Below are positions 53,281 through 62,792 of a stretch of 64,000 nucleotides of DNA, piece after piece; the stretch's first letter is position 1, and every line of letters begins with the position of its first letter. The notes beneath the pieces are model-generated. The model saw only the letters and a list, made by a program, of their open reading frames with translations, ran no database searches and was not told the origin of the DNA. A program made the translations under genes and the position numbers. Origin of the DNA: Thermomonas paludicola (GTDB lineage Bacteria; Pseudomonadota; Gammaproteobacteria; Xanthomonadales; Xanthomonadaceae); NCBI RefSeq assembly GCF_024498955.1, contig NZ_CP093311.1, positions 1,054,001 to 1,118,000 on the forward strand, given 5' to 3'.

Positions 53281-54336
53281 TCAGGCGCGGGAGGAGGCGG
53301 CCCAATGGCGGCGCAGCGCGCGCAGCTGGCCGATGAACAGCAGCACCCATGCGGTCATCCCGATGGCGAACATCGCGTGCGGCAGCTTGCCGAGGAAGGG
53401 CAGGTTCATGGCTTCCATCATCCGCAGCGTGCTGACGGCGTACATGCCCAACGGGAACACCGCGCCCCAGTACATCGGGTCGTAAGTGAACGGGAATTGG
53501 CGCACGCCGTGTCGCCAGATCGCCAAGGCCACCAGCATCGGAATCCACCAGGTGCCGGTGGCCCAGTAAAACACCGTGAAGCCCTTGATGAAGGGCAGCA
53601 TCGAGTTGAGGTACGGCGCGTGCGGGGTATTGAGGATGAGCAGCGAGCCGGCCAGGGTGGAGATGGCCATCGCGCCCATGTTGATCCAGTACGGCGGCGA
53701 CAGATCGGCCGGCGAGAACGCGAAAAACGTGTAGCGATAGAAGATCAGCGACATCATCCAGATGTAGAGCATGCCGCCCCACAGCCACATCGACAGCGCG
53801 AAGAAATTCATTTCCAGGCGCAGCGGCTGGGGCATGTGGTTGGAGATCAAGGCGGCCAGTACTGCCATCGACTGCGTGGCCACCACGGCCAGCAGCCAGC
53901 CGCCGTTGATGCCGCGGTCCAGCCCCGGTTTGTTCTGCTTGACGGTCAGGACCGTGAAAATGGTGTAGGTGAAGCCCACCCACGTCAGCAGGCCGATGCC
54001 GCCCAGCAGGGTGGCCAGGCGCAGGCTGCCGCCCAGCAGCAGGCTCTGGCTGCCCAGAATCGAGCACGCCGCGACGAAGGTGAAAAACCCTGGCGCGCGC
54101 AGGTGGTCGAACAGATCCTCGCGCACCAGTTTCGGGTGCCAGTACACGTGCAGCAACGCCAGCACGCCGATGATCACGAACAGGACCCAGTTGAGCGCGA
54201 ACAGCGCGTTTGCCAGAAGCGGAACGCCCATCAAGTGCGCGGCCAGCGACAGGATCCCGGTGGCCATCACCATGCTGAAATAGCCCGGGGAGAGTTGCTC
54301 GACCGAGTCGCGCACATGGCGCAGCAAGGCCCTCAT
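53281..54336 (-). CDS. TehA/SLAC1-family anion channel-like protein
   Basis: The 351-residue protein has ten transmembrane segments and the family start SPGYFSMVMATGILSLAAHL. The phenylalanine-rich helices (GFFTFVAACSILGSQSLLLG, FTYTIFTVLTV) resemble the gate region of TehA/SLAC1 anion channels, which pass chloride, nitrate and related anions. In this context a nitrate or nitrite conduit is attractive but unproven. ATG 54336 (MRALLRHVRD) is chosen because the in-frame ATG 54432 lies too close to the FNR-type box upstream. The gene is downstream of modC on the same strand with its own predicted control site. Confidence 0.85.
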   Translation of the reverse strand: MRALLRHVRDSVEQLSPGYFSMVMATGILSLAAHLMGVPLLANALFALNWVLFVIIGVLALLHVYWHPKLVREDLFDHLRAPGFFTFVAACSILGSQSLLLGGSLRLATLLGGIGLLTWVGFTYTIFTVLTVKQNKPGLDRGINGGWLLAVVATQSMAVLAALISNHMPQPLRLEMNFFALSMWLWGGMLYIWMMSLIFYRYTFFAFSPADLSPPYWINMGAMAISTLAGSLLILNTPHAPYLNSMLPFIKGFTVFYWATGTWWIPMLVALAIWRHGVRQFPFTYDPMYWGAVFPLGMYAVSTLRMMEAMNLPFLGKLPHAMFAIGMTAWVLLFIGQLRALRRHWAASSRA

Positions 54337-54458
54337 CGCGGGTATCCCGCGTTGCCGGCGTGGGTGGGGCGCGTGACCGGGTGGAATGATGCGTGCTGCA
54401 TGCGTGCCTCCCGGCGCGGATCCAGTGGGCATCGTCGGTGCCGACAGGCGGCAGGTCT

Positions 54459-54472
54459 TTGATCGATGTCAA
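54459..54472 (-). promoter_or_regulatory. FNR/DNR-type box upstream of the TehA-like gene
   Basis: TTGATCGATGTCAA fits TTGAT-N4-GTCAA. It lies in the gap between the modC stop and the TehA-like gene; a start about 41.5 bp downstream would be near 54424, although the -10 there (GACGAT) is weak. Confidence 0.6.
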
Positions 54473-54492
54473 TTTGTCCGCGCGACGCAGGC

Positions 54493-55566
54493 CTAGACCA
54501 GCAACGCCACGGCTTTGACCTGGGCCCACAGCGCCATGCCGGGCTGCAGCTGCAGGCGCTGCATCGAGCGGTGGGAAATGCGCGCCAGCAGCGGCCAGCC
54601 GGACGCGTCCAGCCGCGCCTGCATTTGCCCACCCGGAAGCGGGTCGATGCCAACCAGTGTTGCGGGCAGCACATTGAGCAGGCTGGAATCGTCATGGCAC
54701 TGCAGCGCAAGGCTGACGTCGCGTGCCTGGATGCGCACGCGCAGCCGCGTACCTCGGGCATGGGCAGGGCCATGCGCGTGCAATGGGCCTGCGCGCGTGT
54801 GCAGGGTCAGCAAGCCGTGGTCATCGCGGCCCTCCACCTGCGCATCGAGCACCACGCCGGCATCCTCGCGCAGGGCCAGTGGCAAGTCGTGGCGATTGAG
54901 TACGTCCAGCGCAGGGCCGGACGCGGTCACCTTGCCGGCATCCAGCAGCACCAGATGGTCAGCCAGTCGCGCCACTTCCTCCACTGCATGGGTGACGTAC
55001 AAGATGGGGATGCCGGCATCGCGGCGCACCGCTTCCAGGAAGGGCAGGATGTCGGCGCGCCGCTGCCCGTCCAGCGCGCTCAGCGGTTCGTCCAGCAACA
55101 GCCAGCGGGGCTCGGTCACCAGCGCGCGGGCCAGGGCGACGCGTTGGCGCTCCCCTCCGGACAGGGTCTCGGGGCGGCGCAGCAGCAGAGGCGCCAGCGC
55201 CAAACGTTCGATCCATGTTTGCAGCAGCCCGGCTGGCGCGCCGGCGCGTTTCCAGCCATAACGCAGATTGCCCGCCACCGTCAGGTGTGGCAGCAGCGCG
55301 GTGTGCTGAAACACCACGCCGGTGGCACGCTTGTGTGCGGGCAAGCGCATGTTGGCGGTTTGCCATGGTTGATCGGCGACCCGCAGCGTGCCGGTAGCGG
55401 TGGGTTCCAGGCCGGCAATGGCGCGCAGCAGGGTACTCTTGCCGCTGCCCGACGGGCCGAACACGGCGGTGGTGCCCTGGCCAGGCAGGGTCAGGTCGAC
55501 GTCCAGTCGAAAATCGGCGTACGCCAGCTGCAAGGCAAGACGGATGTCGTGTTGCGCGTCATCCAT
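54493..55566 (-). CDS. modC: molybdate ABC transporter ATP-binding protein
   Basis: The 357-residue ATPase of the ModABC importer has Walker A at residues 37-45 (GPSGSGKST), signature LSGGERQRVALARAL, Walker B LLLDEPLSAL and switch histidine in YVTHAVEEV. A C-terminal TOBE/Mop regulatory domain (RIQARDVSLALQ...SSLLNVLPATLVGI) can sense cytoplasmic molybdate. It overlaps modB by 8 bp. Confidence 0.95.
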   Translation of the reverse strand: MDDAQHDIRLALQLAYADFRLDVDLTLPGQGTTAVFGPSGSGKSTLLRAIAGLEPTATGTLRVADQPWQTANMRLPAHKRATGVVFQHTALLPHLTVAGNLRYGWKRAGAPAGLLQTWIERLALAPLLLRRPETLSGGERQRVALARALVTEPRWLLLDEPLSALDGQRRADILPFLEAVRRDAGIPILYVTHAVEEVARLADHLVLLDAGKVTASGPALDVLNRHDLPLALREDAGVVLDAQVEGRDDHGLLTLHTRAGPLHAHGPAHARGTRLRVRIQARDVSLALQCHDDSSLLNVLPATLVGIDPLPGGQMQARLDASGWPLLARISHRSMQRLQLQPGMALWAQVKAVALLV

Positions 55567-56254
55567 GGGTCGTCACCGTGCGCCGGCCCAGCCACTGCAT
55601 CAGCAGCAGCAGGCCGAACGAGAACAGCAGCAGGCAGGCCGCCAGCACGTGTGCGTCGGCGTAAGCCATGCTCTCCACCTGGTCGTACAGCAGCACCGAC
55701 AGCACCCGCGTTTCGCCTTCGATGTTGCCGCCCACCATCAACACGACCCCGAATTCGCCCACGGTATGGGCGAAGCCGAGCAGGGTGGCGGTCAACAGGG
55801 ATGGTTTTGCCAGCGGCAACACCACGCTGACGAAGCGATCCAGCGGCGAAGCGCGCAAGGTCGCCGCGGCTTCCAGCACCGGCGGTGGGATCGAGGCAAA
55901 GCCGGCCTGCAGGGGATGCACCACGAACGGCAACGAATACAACACCGATGCCAGCAGCAGCCCCGGGAAGGTGAAGGCCAGCGTTCCCAGCCCAAGCGCG
56001 CTGGTGAGCTGGCCGACGGGGCCGTTCGGGGCAAGGCTGATCAACAGGTAGAAACCCAGTACCGTGGGTGGGAGCACCATCGGCAGCGCCACCACCGCGC
56101 CCACCGGGATGCGCCAGCCCGAGCGCGTATGCGCCAGCCACCACGCCAGCGGCATGCCCAGCAGCAGCAGGATTGCGGTGGTCAGCCCGGCCAGCTTCAG
56201 CGTCACCCAAGTGGCGGCGAGCCAGGCTGGTGGTGCGGCAAGCGCGGCGTCCAT
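55559..56254 (-). CDS. modB: molybdate ABC transporter permease
   Basis: The 231-residue permease has five or six transmembrane helices. The binding-protein-dependent transport motif is LEAAATLRASPLDRFVSVVLPLAKPSL (EAA loop contacting ModC), followed by GFAHTVGEFGVVLMVGGNI, typical of ModB. The start is ATG 56254, 6 bp after the modA stop. The gene order modA-modB-modC is the standard one. Confidence 0.95.
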   Translation of the reverse strand: MDAALAAPPAWLAATWVTLKLAGLTTAILLLLGMPLAWWLAHTRSGWRIPVGAVVALPMVLPPTVLGFYLLISLAPNGPVGQLTSALGLGTLAFTFPGLLLASVLYSLPFVVHPLQAGFASIPPPVLEAAATLRASPLDRFVSVVLPLAKPSLLTATLLGFAHTVGEFGVVLMVGGNIEGETRVLSVLLYDQVESMAYADAHVLAACLLLFSFGLLLLMQWLGRRTVTTHG

Positions 56255-56260
56255 CGACTG

Positions 56261-57046
56261 TCAGTCGTAACCGAAGGCGTGGATGCGTGTCTGCGCCGCC
56301 GGGGTTTGCAGGAACTTCAGGAAGCCGCGCGCGGCGGGGTTGCGCTCGCCGCGCTTGAGCAGCACGGCAGTTTGCACGATGGGCGCATGCCAAGACGCCG
56401 GCACTTCCCAGCCCGAGCCGGGCGTGGTCTTGCGGGCCTCCAGCACCAGCGAGCGCGGCAACAGGCCCAATGGCGCGGCGCCGCTGACCACGAACTGCGC
56501 GGCTTGGCCAACATTTTCACCCATCACCAGCGTGGGTTTGAGTTCTTCCCAGCGACGCACGTAGATCAGCGCTTCGCGCGCGGCCGCGCCGTAGGGGGCC
56601 AGCTCGGGATTGGCGATGGCCAGCCGGGTGATGCCGCCTTTGCGCAGCAGGGTTTCGCCGTCCTTCACCCGTGCTGGATCGCGACTCCACAGCACCAGCC
56701 GGCCGATGGCGTAGTCGTGCAGGGTGCCACCGTCGGCCAAGCCTTCCTTCACCAGCCGGCGAGGGGTGTCGGCATCGGCCGACAGCAGCACGTCGAACGG
56801 TGCGCCGTTGCGGATTTGCGCATAGAGCTTGCCGGTGGAAGCCGCGCTGATGTCGATCCGTTGCCCGCTTCGGCGGGCGTAGTCGGCCGCCAGTTTCCTG
56901 GCGGCGTCGGCGAAATTGGCGGCAACCGCAACCCGCGCCTGCACCGGCGCGACCACGGGTTTGGCAGCCTGCGCGACGGCGGCTGCCGGAAGCAGTGCCA
57001 CCAGGGCCGTCAGCAAGCCGCGCATCCATTTGTGTGCCATCTCCAT
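56261..57046 (-). CDS. modA: periplasmic molybdate-binding protein
   Basis: The 261-residue protein has a Sec signal (MRGLLTALVALLPAAAVAQA). The ModA ligand-binding pattern follows: VAVAANFADAARKLAADY, GQRIDISAASTGKLYAQI, GAPFDVLLSADADTP and VMGENVGQAAQFVVSGAAPL. It captures molybdate or tungstate for ModBC. ATG 57046 has AAGGA 5 nt upstream; ATG 57040 is also possible. It is divergent from ffh (112 bp), and no clear ModE site was found in that gap. Confidence 0.95.
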   Translation of the reverse strand: MEMAHKWMRGLLTALVALLPAAAVAQAAKPVVAPVQARVAVAANFADAARKLAADYARRSGQRIDISAASTGKLYAQIRNGAPFDVLLSADADTPRRLVKEGLADGGTLHDYAIGRLVLWSRDPARVKDGETLLRKGGITRLAIANPELAPYGAAAREALIYVRRWEELKPTLVMGENVGQAAQFVVSGAAPLGLLPRSLVLEARKTTPGSGWEVPASWHAPIVQTAVLLKRGERNPAARGFLKFLQTPAAQTRIHAFGYD

Positions 57047-57118
57047 CCTCGTCCTTGCCTGAATGTCGGCAAGTCTATCGGTTTGCCCGCGGGCGCGGCG
57101 ACATGCGGCATGGCTCTA

Positions 57119-57124
57119 TATAAT
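57119..57124 (+). promoter_or_regulatory. -10 element of the ffh promoter
   Basis: A perfect TATAAT (within CTATATAATTG) lies 35 bp before the ffh GTG. No convincing -35 is seen at 16-18 bp. Confidence 0.5.
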
Positions 57125-57158
57125 TGCCTGTTCCTCTCCATGTTGAAGGTCACGCCGC

Positions 57159-58526
57159 GTGTTTGAATCCCTGACCCAGCGCCTGTCCGGCACCATCGAG
57201 CGCCTGCGCGGCCGCGGCCGCCTGACCGAATCCAACATCAGCGAGGCCGTGCGCGAGGTGCGCATCGCCCTGCTGGAGGCCGACGTGGCGCTGCCGGTGG
57301 TGCAGGCCCTGATCCAGCGCATCAAGGTGCGCGCGGTGGGCCAGGAAGTGATGCGTTCGCTCAGTCCGGGCCAGGTGCTGGTGAAGATCGTGCGCGACGA
57401 ACTGGCGCTGGTGATGGGCGCGCAGGCATCGGACCTGAACCTCAACGTGCCGGCACCGGCGGTGATCCTGATGGCCGGCCTGCAGGGCGCGGGCAAGACC
57501 ACCACCGTGGCCAAGTTGGCCAAGCATCTGAAGGACAAGCGCAAGAAGAAGGTGATGGTGGTGTCGGCCGACGTGTACCGCCCGGCCGCCATCGAGCAGC
57601 TGCAGACGCTGGCTGCGCAGGTGGGGGCGATTTTCTTCCCGTCGGACGCCTCGCAGAAGCCACAGGCCATCGTCAAGGCGGCGATCGAGGAGGCCCGGAA
57701 AACCTTCGCCGACGTGCTGATCGTCGATACCGCCGGCCGCACCAGCATCGATGACGCGATGATGGCCGAGATCAAGGCGCTGCACGTCGCGGTCAATCCG
57801 GTCGAAACCCTGTTCGTGGTCGACTCCATGACCGGCCAGGACGCCGCGGTCACCGCCAAGCACTTCGGCGAGGCGCTGCCGCTGACCGGCGTGGTGCTGA
57901 CCAAGACCGACGGCGATGCGCGCGGTGGCGCGGCGCTGTCGGTGCGCTACATCACCGGCAAGCCGATCAAATTCGTCGGCGTGGGCGAGAAGCCCGACGG
58001 CCTCGACGTATTCCACCCCGATCGCGCCGCCGGCCGGATCCTCGACATGGGCGATGTGCTGTCGCTGGTCGAGCAGGTCGAGGCGCAGGTCGACAAGGAC
58101 AAGGCGCAGAAGCTTGCCGAGAAGGTCGCCAAGGGCAAGAAGTTCGACCTCAACGACATGCGCGACCAGCTCGAGCAGATGCAGAACATGGGCGGCCTGT
58201 CCGGGCTGATGGACAAGCTGCCGGGCGTCGGTCAACTGCCCGAGCACGTCAAGCAGCAGGTCACCGGCAAGGAAGTGCCGAGGATGATCGCCATCATCAA
58301 CTCGATGACGAAAAAGGAGCGCCGCAACCCGGATCTCCTCAACGGCTCCCGCCGCGCCCGCGTGGCGCGTGGCAGCGGCCTCACGCCGGCCGACGTCAAC
58401 AAGGTGCTCAAGCAATACCAGCAGATGGAAAAGATGATGGGCAAGCTGGGCCGCGGCGGCATGAAAGGGATGATGCGCGGCCTGTCCGGCATGATGGGCG
58501 GACGCGGCGGTCTGCCGATGCGCTGA
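57159..58526 (+). CDS. ffh: signal recognition particle GTPase
   Basis: The 455-residue Ffh binds 4.5S RNA and signal sequences and delivers ribosomes to FtsY. It has an N-domain, the G-domain with G1 GLQGAGKTTT, DTAGRT, TKTDGDARGGA, and a methionine-rich M-domain (QLEQMQNMGGLSGLMDKLPG ... KGMMRGLSGMMGGRGG). The start is GTG 57159, with GAAGG 8 nt before it. Confidence 0.98.
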   Translation: MFESLTQRLSGTIERLRGRGRLTESNISEAVREVRIALLEADVALPVVQALIQRIKVRAVGQEVMRSLSPGQVLVKIVRDELALVMGAQASDLNLNVPAPAVILMAGLQGAGKTTTVAKLAKHLKDKRKKKVMVVSADVYRPAAIEQLQTLAAQVGAIFFPSDASQKPQAIVKAAIEEARKTFADVLIVDTAGRTSIDDAMMAEIKALHVAVNPVETLFVVDSMTGQDAAVTAKHFGEALPLTGVVLTKTDGDARGGAALSVRYITGKPIKFVGVGEKPDGLDVFHPDRAAGRILDMGDVLSLVEQVEAQVDKDKAQKLAEKVAKGKKFDLNDMRDQLEQMQNMGGLSGLMDKLPGVGQLPEHVKQQVTGKEVPRMIAIINSMTKKERRNPDLLNGSRRARVARGSGLTPADVNKVLKQYQQMEKMMGKLGRGGMKGMMRGLSGMMGGRGGLPMR

Positions 58527-58563
58527 CTGGGCGTGATGTTGGATCAACCTTGGGGGGTGTTCG

Positions 58564-59034
58564 ATGCAGCAGCGTCTTGATTATCAGCAGGCTTCGCCAG
58601 AGGCCTTCAAAGCCATGCTGCAGCTGGAGAGGCAGGTGCATCAAAGCGGCCTGGAAGCATCGCTGCTCGAATTGGTGAAGTCCCGCGCCTCGCAGCTCAA
58701 TGGCTGCGCCTGGTGCCTGGACATGCACAGCAAGGATGCGCGGGCGCAGGGTGAAACCGAGCAGCGCGTGTACCTGCTGCCGGTCTGGCGCGATGCGCCC
58801 TGCTATACCGAACGCGAGCGCGCGGCACTGGCTTGGACCGAAGCAGTCACTGCGATGGCCGGTGCGCAGGGCGTGGACGATGGTATCTATGACGCAGCGC
58901 GCCGTCATTTCGATGAAAAATCGCTGGTGGACCTGACTCTGGCCGTCATCGCCATCAACGGCTGGAACCGGCTGAACGTTGCATTTCGCACCCCGGTTGG
59001 CGATTACGTCAGCCCGCACTCGACAACGGGTTGA
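58564..59034 (+). CDS. AhpD-like carboxymuconolactone decarboxylase-family protein
   Basis: The 156-residue all-helical protein has the peroxidase-type active site C48-x-x-C51 and H55 (NGCAWCLDMHSKDAR). Family members act as alkylhydroperoxidase components or decarboxylases; the CxxC points to redox activity. ATG 58564 has GGGGGGTG upstream. The stop overlaps an alternative TTG start of the following GGDEF gene. Confidence 0.87.
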   Translation: MQQRLDYQQASPEAFKAMLQLERQVHQSGLEASLLELVKSRASQLNGCAWCLDMHSKDARAQGETEQRVYLLPVWRDAPCYTERERAALAWTEAVTAMAGAQGVDDGIYDAARRHFDEKSLVDLTLAVIAINGWNRLNVAFRTPVGDYVSPHSTTG

Positions 59035-59036
59035 GC

Positions 59037-60422
59037 ATGAGCAATGACATTCGCGTCAATGCCGAAGTGGTGCGCGGATTCATTGTGTTCTCGCGCGTCG
59101 TGGGCTGGTTGCTGACAGCGGTATCGCTGATCGTGCTGCTGGCGTGGGTGAGCGCTGCGCAGCCCTTGCAGGTGTTTGCACTCCCGGCCACCAGCATGCG
59201 CGCTGGCGCAGCCTTGGCTGCCCTGCTCGCTGGTGGCGCACTGCTGTTGTCGCGCGGCTCGCCCCGGACCAGCTTCCTCCTGTCCTTGCTGCTGACCCTG
59301 TTCGCCGGGTGCGAGCTGCTGGAATTCGCATCGGGCGCCAGGGTGATTTGCCTGCCCGATCTGGGGGGGCTGCTTCCACACTGGCCGAACAGGCCGCCCG
59401 GGAAAATGCTGGAACTGGCGGCAGTGGTATTCACGCTGCTGGGGCTGGTGGGGATGGCGGTCACATCACGGCAGGCGGTCTGGTTGCGTGAGGCCTGCGC
59501 GCTTGCGGCCATCGCCATCAGCATGGCGTCGATTGCCGCATTCGGGCTTGTGCTGGCCGGGTCGGCATTCCACCTGCCGCTCAGGATGCCGATCGTGACG
59601 GCGTCGCTGCTGCTGTTGCTGACGCTAGCGTGGATGGCATCGGTGCCATCCACCGGTTTGACTCGGATCGTGGTGGCCGACAGTCCGGGCGGTGCATTCG
59701 CGCGTCGCTTGATCCTGCCTGCGTTGCTGCTGCCAAGCCTGCTGACCTTCCTGTTCGAGATGGTGCAGGCGTGGCTGGGTGTGTCCGAAGCGCAGGCGCT
59801 TTCGCTGGCTGCGGTGGTCACCGGCGGCATGGTCGCCGCGGCGATCCTGTGGGTGGCCTATCTGCTGGATCGCAGCGAGCGCCAGCGGCGCACCGTGCTT
59901 GCGTTGCGCACCGATGCCAACACCGACGGGTTGACCGGGCTGGCCAATCGGCGCGCGTTCGACGCGGGATTGGCGCAGGCGCTTCGGGAGAGCGAGGACG
60001 TCGCGCTGCTGATCCTTGATCTCGACCACTTCAAAAGTTTCAACGACGATTTTGGCCATCAGGCAGGGGACGATGTGTTGCGGGAGGTCGGGCGCCTGCT
60101 GCATGCGGAGCTGCGCCCCGGCGATCTGGCGGCGCGCTATGGAGGCGAGGAGTTCGCGGTGGTTCTGGTGCAGAGCGACGCAGGGCGGGTGGCGCAGGTG
60201 GGGCAGCGCATCCTTGCGGCGTTCCACGCCAGGCAGTGGTCGAACCGGCCGGTGAGGGTGAGTATCGGTGCCGCGCTTGCGACATCGGGCGAGGCGCCCG
60301 AAGGGCTGATCTCGCGAGCGGATGCGGCGCTCTACCGTAGCAAGCAGGAGGGGCGCGACCGGCTCACGATGGCGGCTTGGGCGCCGGCAAAGGCGCGCGT
60401 GGCGATGCCGGAGCAGGCCTGA
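59037..60422 (+). CDS. membrane-bound diguanylate cyclase
   Basis: The 461-residue protein has about eight hydrophobic segments in the first 265 residues, a MHYT/7TM-like sensor region of no named class. A cytoplasmic GGDEF domain follows with GGEEF at 369-373 and an intact RxxD inhibitory site (RPGD) five residues upstream. It makes cyclic-di-GMP. The start is ATG 59037 ([10 protein letters not shown]); a TTG two codons earlier overlaps the previous stop in TTGA. Confidence 0.9.
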   Translation: MSNDIRVNAEVVRGFIVFSRVVGWLLTAVSLIVLLAWVSAAQPLQVFALPATSMRAGAALAALLAGGALLLSRGSPRTSFLLSLLLTLFAGCELLEFASGARVICLPDLGGLLPHWPNRPPGKMLELAAVVFTLLGLVGMAVTSRQAVWLREACALAAIAISMASIAAFGLVLAGSAFHLPLRMPIVTASLLLLLTLAWMASVPSTGLTRIVVADSPGGAFARRLILPALLLPSLLTFLFEMVQAWLGVSEAQALSLAAVVTGGMVAAAILWVAYLLDRSERQRRTVLALRTDANTDGLTGLANRRAFDAGLAQALRESEDVALLILDLDHFKSFNDDFGHQAGDDVLREVGRLLHAELRPGDLAARYGGEEFAVVLVQSDAGRVAQVGQRILAAFHARQWSNRPVRVSIGAALATSGEAPEGLISRADAALYRSKQEGRDRLTMAAWAPAKARVAMPEQA

Positions 60423-60550
60423 CGGCCAGCGAACGGCCAGCCGCCTGGAGGCTGTCATGGCCAGGCGCTTGGCCGCGCTTTGAAAAGGCGTTAAACTTGC
60501 AGGCTTACCCGGCCATTCCGGCCGCTGGGCAGCACCGAGAACGCAAGCAT

Positions 60551-60802
60551 ATGGTCAAGATTCGCCTTACCCGTGGTGGCGCCAAGAAGCGTCCCTTCTA
60601 CCACATCATCGTCACCGACAGCCGCAGCGCGCGTGATGGCCGCAACATCGAGCGCGTGGGTTTCTACAATCCGGTGGCGCAGGGCGCCGAAAAGCGCGTC
60701 GAGCTGAACCTCGAGCGCGTGAAGCACTGGATGGACAGCGGCGCGCAGCTGACCGAGAAAGTGGCAGACCTGTACAAGTCTGCGGTCAAGGCCGCGGCCT
60801 GA
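60551..60802 (+). CDS. rpsP: 30S ribosomal protein S16
   Basis: The 83-residue S16 begins [20 protein letters not shown] and contains [21 protein letters not shown]. It is the first gene of the conserved rpsP-rimM-trmD-rplS operon. Confidence 0.98.
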   Translation: MVKIRLTRGGAKKRPFYHIIVTDSRSARDGRNIERVGFYNPVAQGAEKRVELNLERVKHWMDSGAQLTEKVADLYKSAVKAAA

Positions 60803-60808
60803 TTCAAC

Positions 60809-60827
60809 GGGCCGCCACCGGCGGCCC
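60809..60827 (+). terminator. hairpin between rpsP and rimM
   Basis: GGGCCGCC-ACC-GGCGGCCC is a perfect 8-bp stem with a 3-nt loop and no T-run. It probably acts as a processing or attenuating hairpin that lowers rimM/trmD output relative to the ribosomal proteins. Confidence 0.5.
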
Positions 60828-60836
60828 ATTGCACCC

Positions 60837-61358
60837 ATGAACGCACCGGACGCCAGTCAGCGGATGATCGCCGTGGGCCGGTTGCATGGTGCGTTTGGCG
60901 TGCGCGGCGAAGTCAAGCTGGAAAGCTTCACCGCCCCGCTGAATGCGATCGCCCGCTACCAGCCGTGGATGCTGCGCGACGCGCGCGGCCAGGTGCGCCC
61001 GTGCGAGGGCGTCAAGGTGCGCGAAGGGGGCAAGGGGCTGATTGCCACGCTCCCCGGCGTTGCGGATCGCGATGCCGCCGATGCGTTGCGCGGGACCGAC
61101 ATACTGGTGCCGCGCTCGGCCTTGCCCAAGCCCGCACCGGGCGAATACTACTGGGTGGATCTGGAAGGCCTGCGTGTCGTCAATGCCGCAGGCGTCGATT
61201 TCGGTACCGTCTCGCATCTGTTTTCGACGGGCGCCAACGATGTGCTGGTGGCGCAGGGAGAACGCGAGCGGATGATCCCGTTCCTGCAGCCGGATGTCAT
61301 CCTGGGCGTGGACTTCGAGACCGGTCTGGTCACCGTGGACTGGGACGCGGACTTCTGA
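60837..61358 (+). CDS. rimM: ribosome maturation factor RimM
   Basis: The 173-residue protein assists 30S head assembly. It has an N-terminal RimM domain ([20 protein letters not shown]) and a C-terminal PRC barrel ([20 protein letters not shown]...[10 protein letters not shown]). It starts at ATG 60837, 34 bp after rpsP. Confidence 0.97.
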   Translation: MNAPDASQRMIAVGRLHGAFGVRGEVKLESFTAPLNAIARYQPWMLRDARGQVRPCEGVKVREGGKGLIATLPGVADRDAADALRGTDILVPRSALPKPAPGEYYWVDLEGLRVVNAAGVDFGTVSHLFSTGANDVLVAQGERERMIPFLQPDVILGVDFETGLVTVDWDADF

Positions 61359-61366
61359 GGGCGGCG

Positions 61367-62140
61367 ATGCGCTTCGACATCGTCAGCCTGTTTCCCGAAT
61401 TTGTCGCCCAGATCGCTGCGCATGGCGTGGTGGGGCGTGCCGGCGAGCGCGGATTGCTGTCGATCCACGGCTGGAACCCGCGTGATCACGCGGAAGGCAA
61501 CTACCGGCGCGTGGACGACCGCCCGTTCGGCGGCGGCCCCGGCATGGTGATGCTGATCGATCCGCTGCGTGCGGCGATCCGCGCGGCGCGCGACGCCGAC
61601 CCGGCGCCTGCCGTCGTGGTGTATCTCAGCCCGCAGGGGCGGCGGCTGGACCAGCGCAAGGTTCGTGAGCTGGCGGCGTTGCCGCGCCTGATCCTGCTGT
61701 GTGGCCGCTACGAGGGCGTGGACGAACGCCTGCTGCAGGCGGACGTGGACGAGGAAATCTCGATTGGCGATTACGTGTTGTCCGGCGGCGAGCTGGCGGC
61801 GGCGGTGCTGATCGACGCGGTTGCGCGCTTGCAGGACGGTGCGCTCAATGACGCCGAATCTGCAGCACAGGACAGTTTCGAGGGCGATGGCTTGCTGGAT
61901 TGCCCGCACTACACCCGACCGGTCGAGCACGCGCTGGGGGCTGTGCCGGAGGTCCTGCTGTCGGGCAATCACGCGCAGATTGCGCAATGGCGCCGGCAGC
62001 AGTCGCTGGGCCGCACCTGGCTGCGGCGCCCGGACTTGCTGGACGAAGCGGTGCTGTCGAAACAGGACGCGGCTTTACTGGACGCATTCCGGACGCGTTG
62101 GCTGCAGGCGGTTGGCGAGCCGCCGCAGGGAGATGCATGA
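61367..62140 (+). CDS. trmD: tRNA (guanine37-N1)-methyltransferase
   Basis: The 257-residue SPOUT enzyme methylates G37 of tRNAs with SAM. Knot motifs are [15 protein letters not shown] and [16 protein letters not shown], plus [14 protein letters not shown] near the N-terminus. ATG 61367 has GAGGGCGG upstream, 8 bp after the rimM stop. Confidence 0.97.
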   Translation: MRFDIVSLFPEFVAQIAAHGVVGRAGERGLLSIHGWNPRDHAEGNYRRVDDRPFGGGPGMVMLIDPLRAAIRAARDADPAPAVVVYLSPQGRRLDQRKVRELAALPRLILLCGRYEGVDERLLQADVDEEISIGDYVLSGGELAAAVLIDAVARLQDGALNDAESAAQDSFEGDGLLDCPHYTRPVEHALGAVPEVLLSGNHAQIAQWRRQQSLGRTWLRRPDLLDEAVLSKQDAALLDAFRTRWLQAVGEPPQGDA

Positions 62141-62144
62141 GCGC

Positions 62145-62174
62145 CTGCCATGGCACTGGAATTACCGCTATAAT
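62145..62174 (+). promoter_or_regulatory. internal promoter for rplS
   Basis: CTGCCA (62145-62150), an 18-bp spacer and a consensus TATAAT (62169-62174) precede rplS by about 130 bp, just after the trmD stop. It would allow extra L19 synthesis independent of rimM/trmD. Confidence 0.6.
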
Positions 62175-62302
62175 GCCGGGCTGGGCCATGCCCTGATGTT
62201 GTTCCACCCCAGTGCCATGACGCGGGTCCACGTGCACTCGCGCAACAACTACTCCAACAGGCGCGTGCGTCCGCACGCAACAAGACTCAACAGGTTGATC
62301 CC

Positions 62303-62728
62303 ATGAACAAGCCCTCGATCCACACGCTGCTCCAGGAATTCGAATCCGCCCAGGTTGCGCGCAAGCTGCCCGACTTCGGCCCCGGCGATACCGTCATCGT
62401 CAACGTCAAGGTGAAGGAAGGCAATCGCGAGCGCGTGCAGGCCTACGAAGGCGTGGTCATTGCCAAGAAGAACGCCGGCCTGAACTCCGCGTTCACCGTG
62501 CGCAAGATCTCGCATGGCTTCGGCGTCGAACGCGTGTTCCAGACCTACAGCGCGGTCATCGACTCGGTGGAAGTGAAGCGCCGCGGCGATGTGCGCGCCA
62601 GCAAGCTGTACTACCTGCGCGGCCTGGAAGGCAAGAAGGCGCGCATCAAGGAAGACCTGGCCGGCAATGCCAAGGCGCGAGCCAAGGCGGCTGCGGCTGC
62701 AGCCGCGGCGACTGAAGCGGCCGAATAA
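62303..62728 (+). CDS. rplS: 50S ribosomal protein L19
   Basis: The 141-residue L19 begins [20 protein letters not shown] and has the core [20 protein letters not shown]. The C-terminus carries an Ala/Lys-rich extension ([18 protein letters not shown]) of about 20 residues beyond the E. coli length. Confidence 0.98.
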   Translation: MNKPSIHTLLQEFESAQVARKLPDFGPGDTVIVNVKVKEGNRERVQAYEGVVIAKKNAGLNSAFTVRKISHGFGVERVFQTYSAVIDSVEVKRRGDVRASKLYYLRGLEGKKARIKEDLAGNAKARAKAAAAAAAATEAAE

Positions 62729-62750
62729 GGCGCGCGGTTATCCGCACGGC

Positions 62751-62778
62751 GGCCACCTTCGGGTGGCCGTTTGCGTTT
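62751..62778 (+). terminator. terminator after rplS
   Basis: GGCCACC-TTCG-GGTGGCC forms a 7-bp stem with a stable tetraloop, followed by the T-rich GTTTGCGTTT. This is a rho-independent terminator closing the rpsP-rplS operon. Confidence 0.85.
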
Positions 62779-62792
62779 CAGGTCGCCTATCC

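Noticed and set aside
57111..57130. ModE half-site TATATA before modA
   Set aside because: Only one arm is present, with no partner at the 6-bp spacing. It is better explained as the -10 region of ffh.
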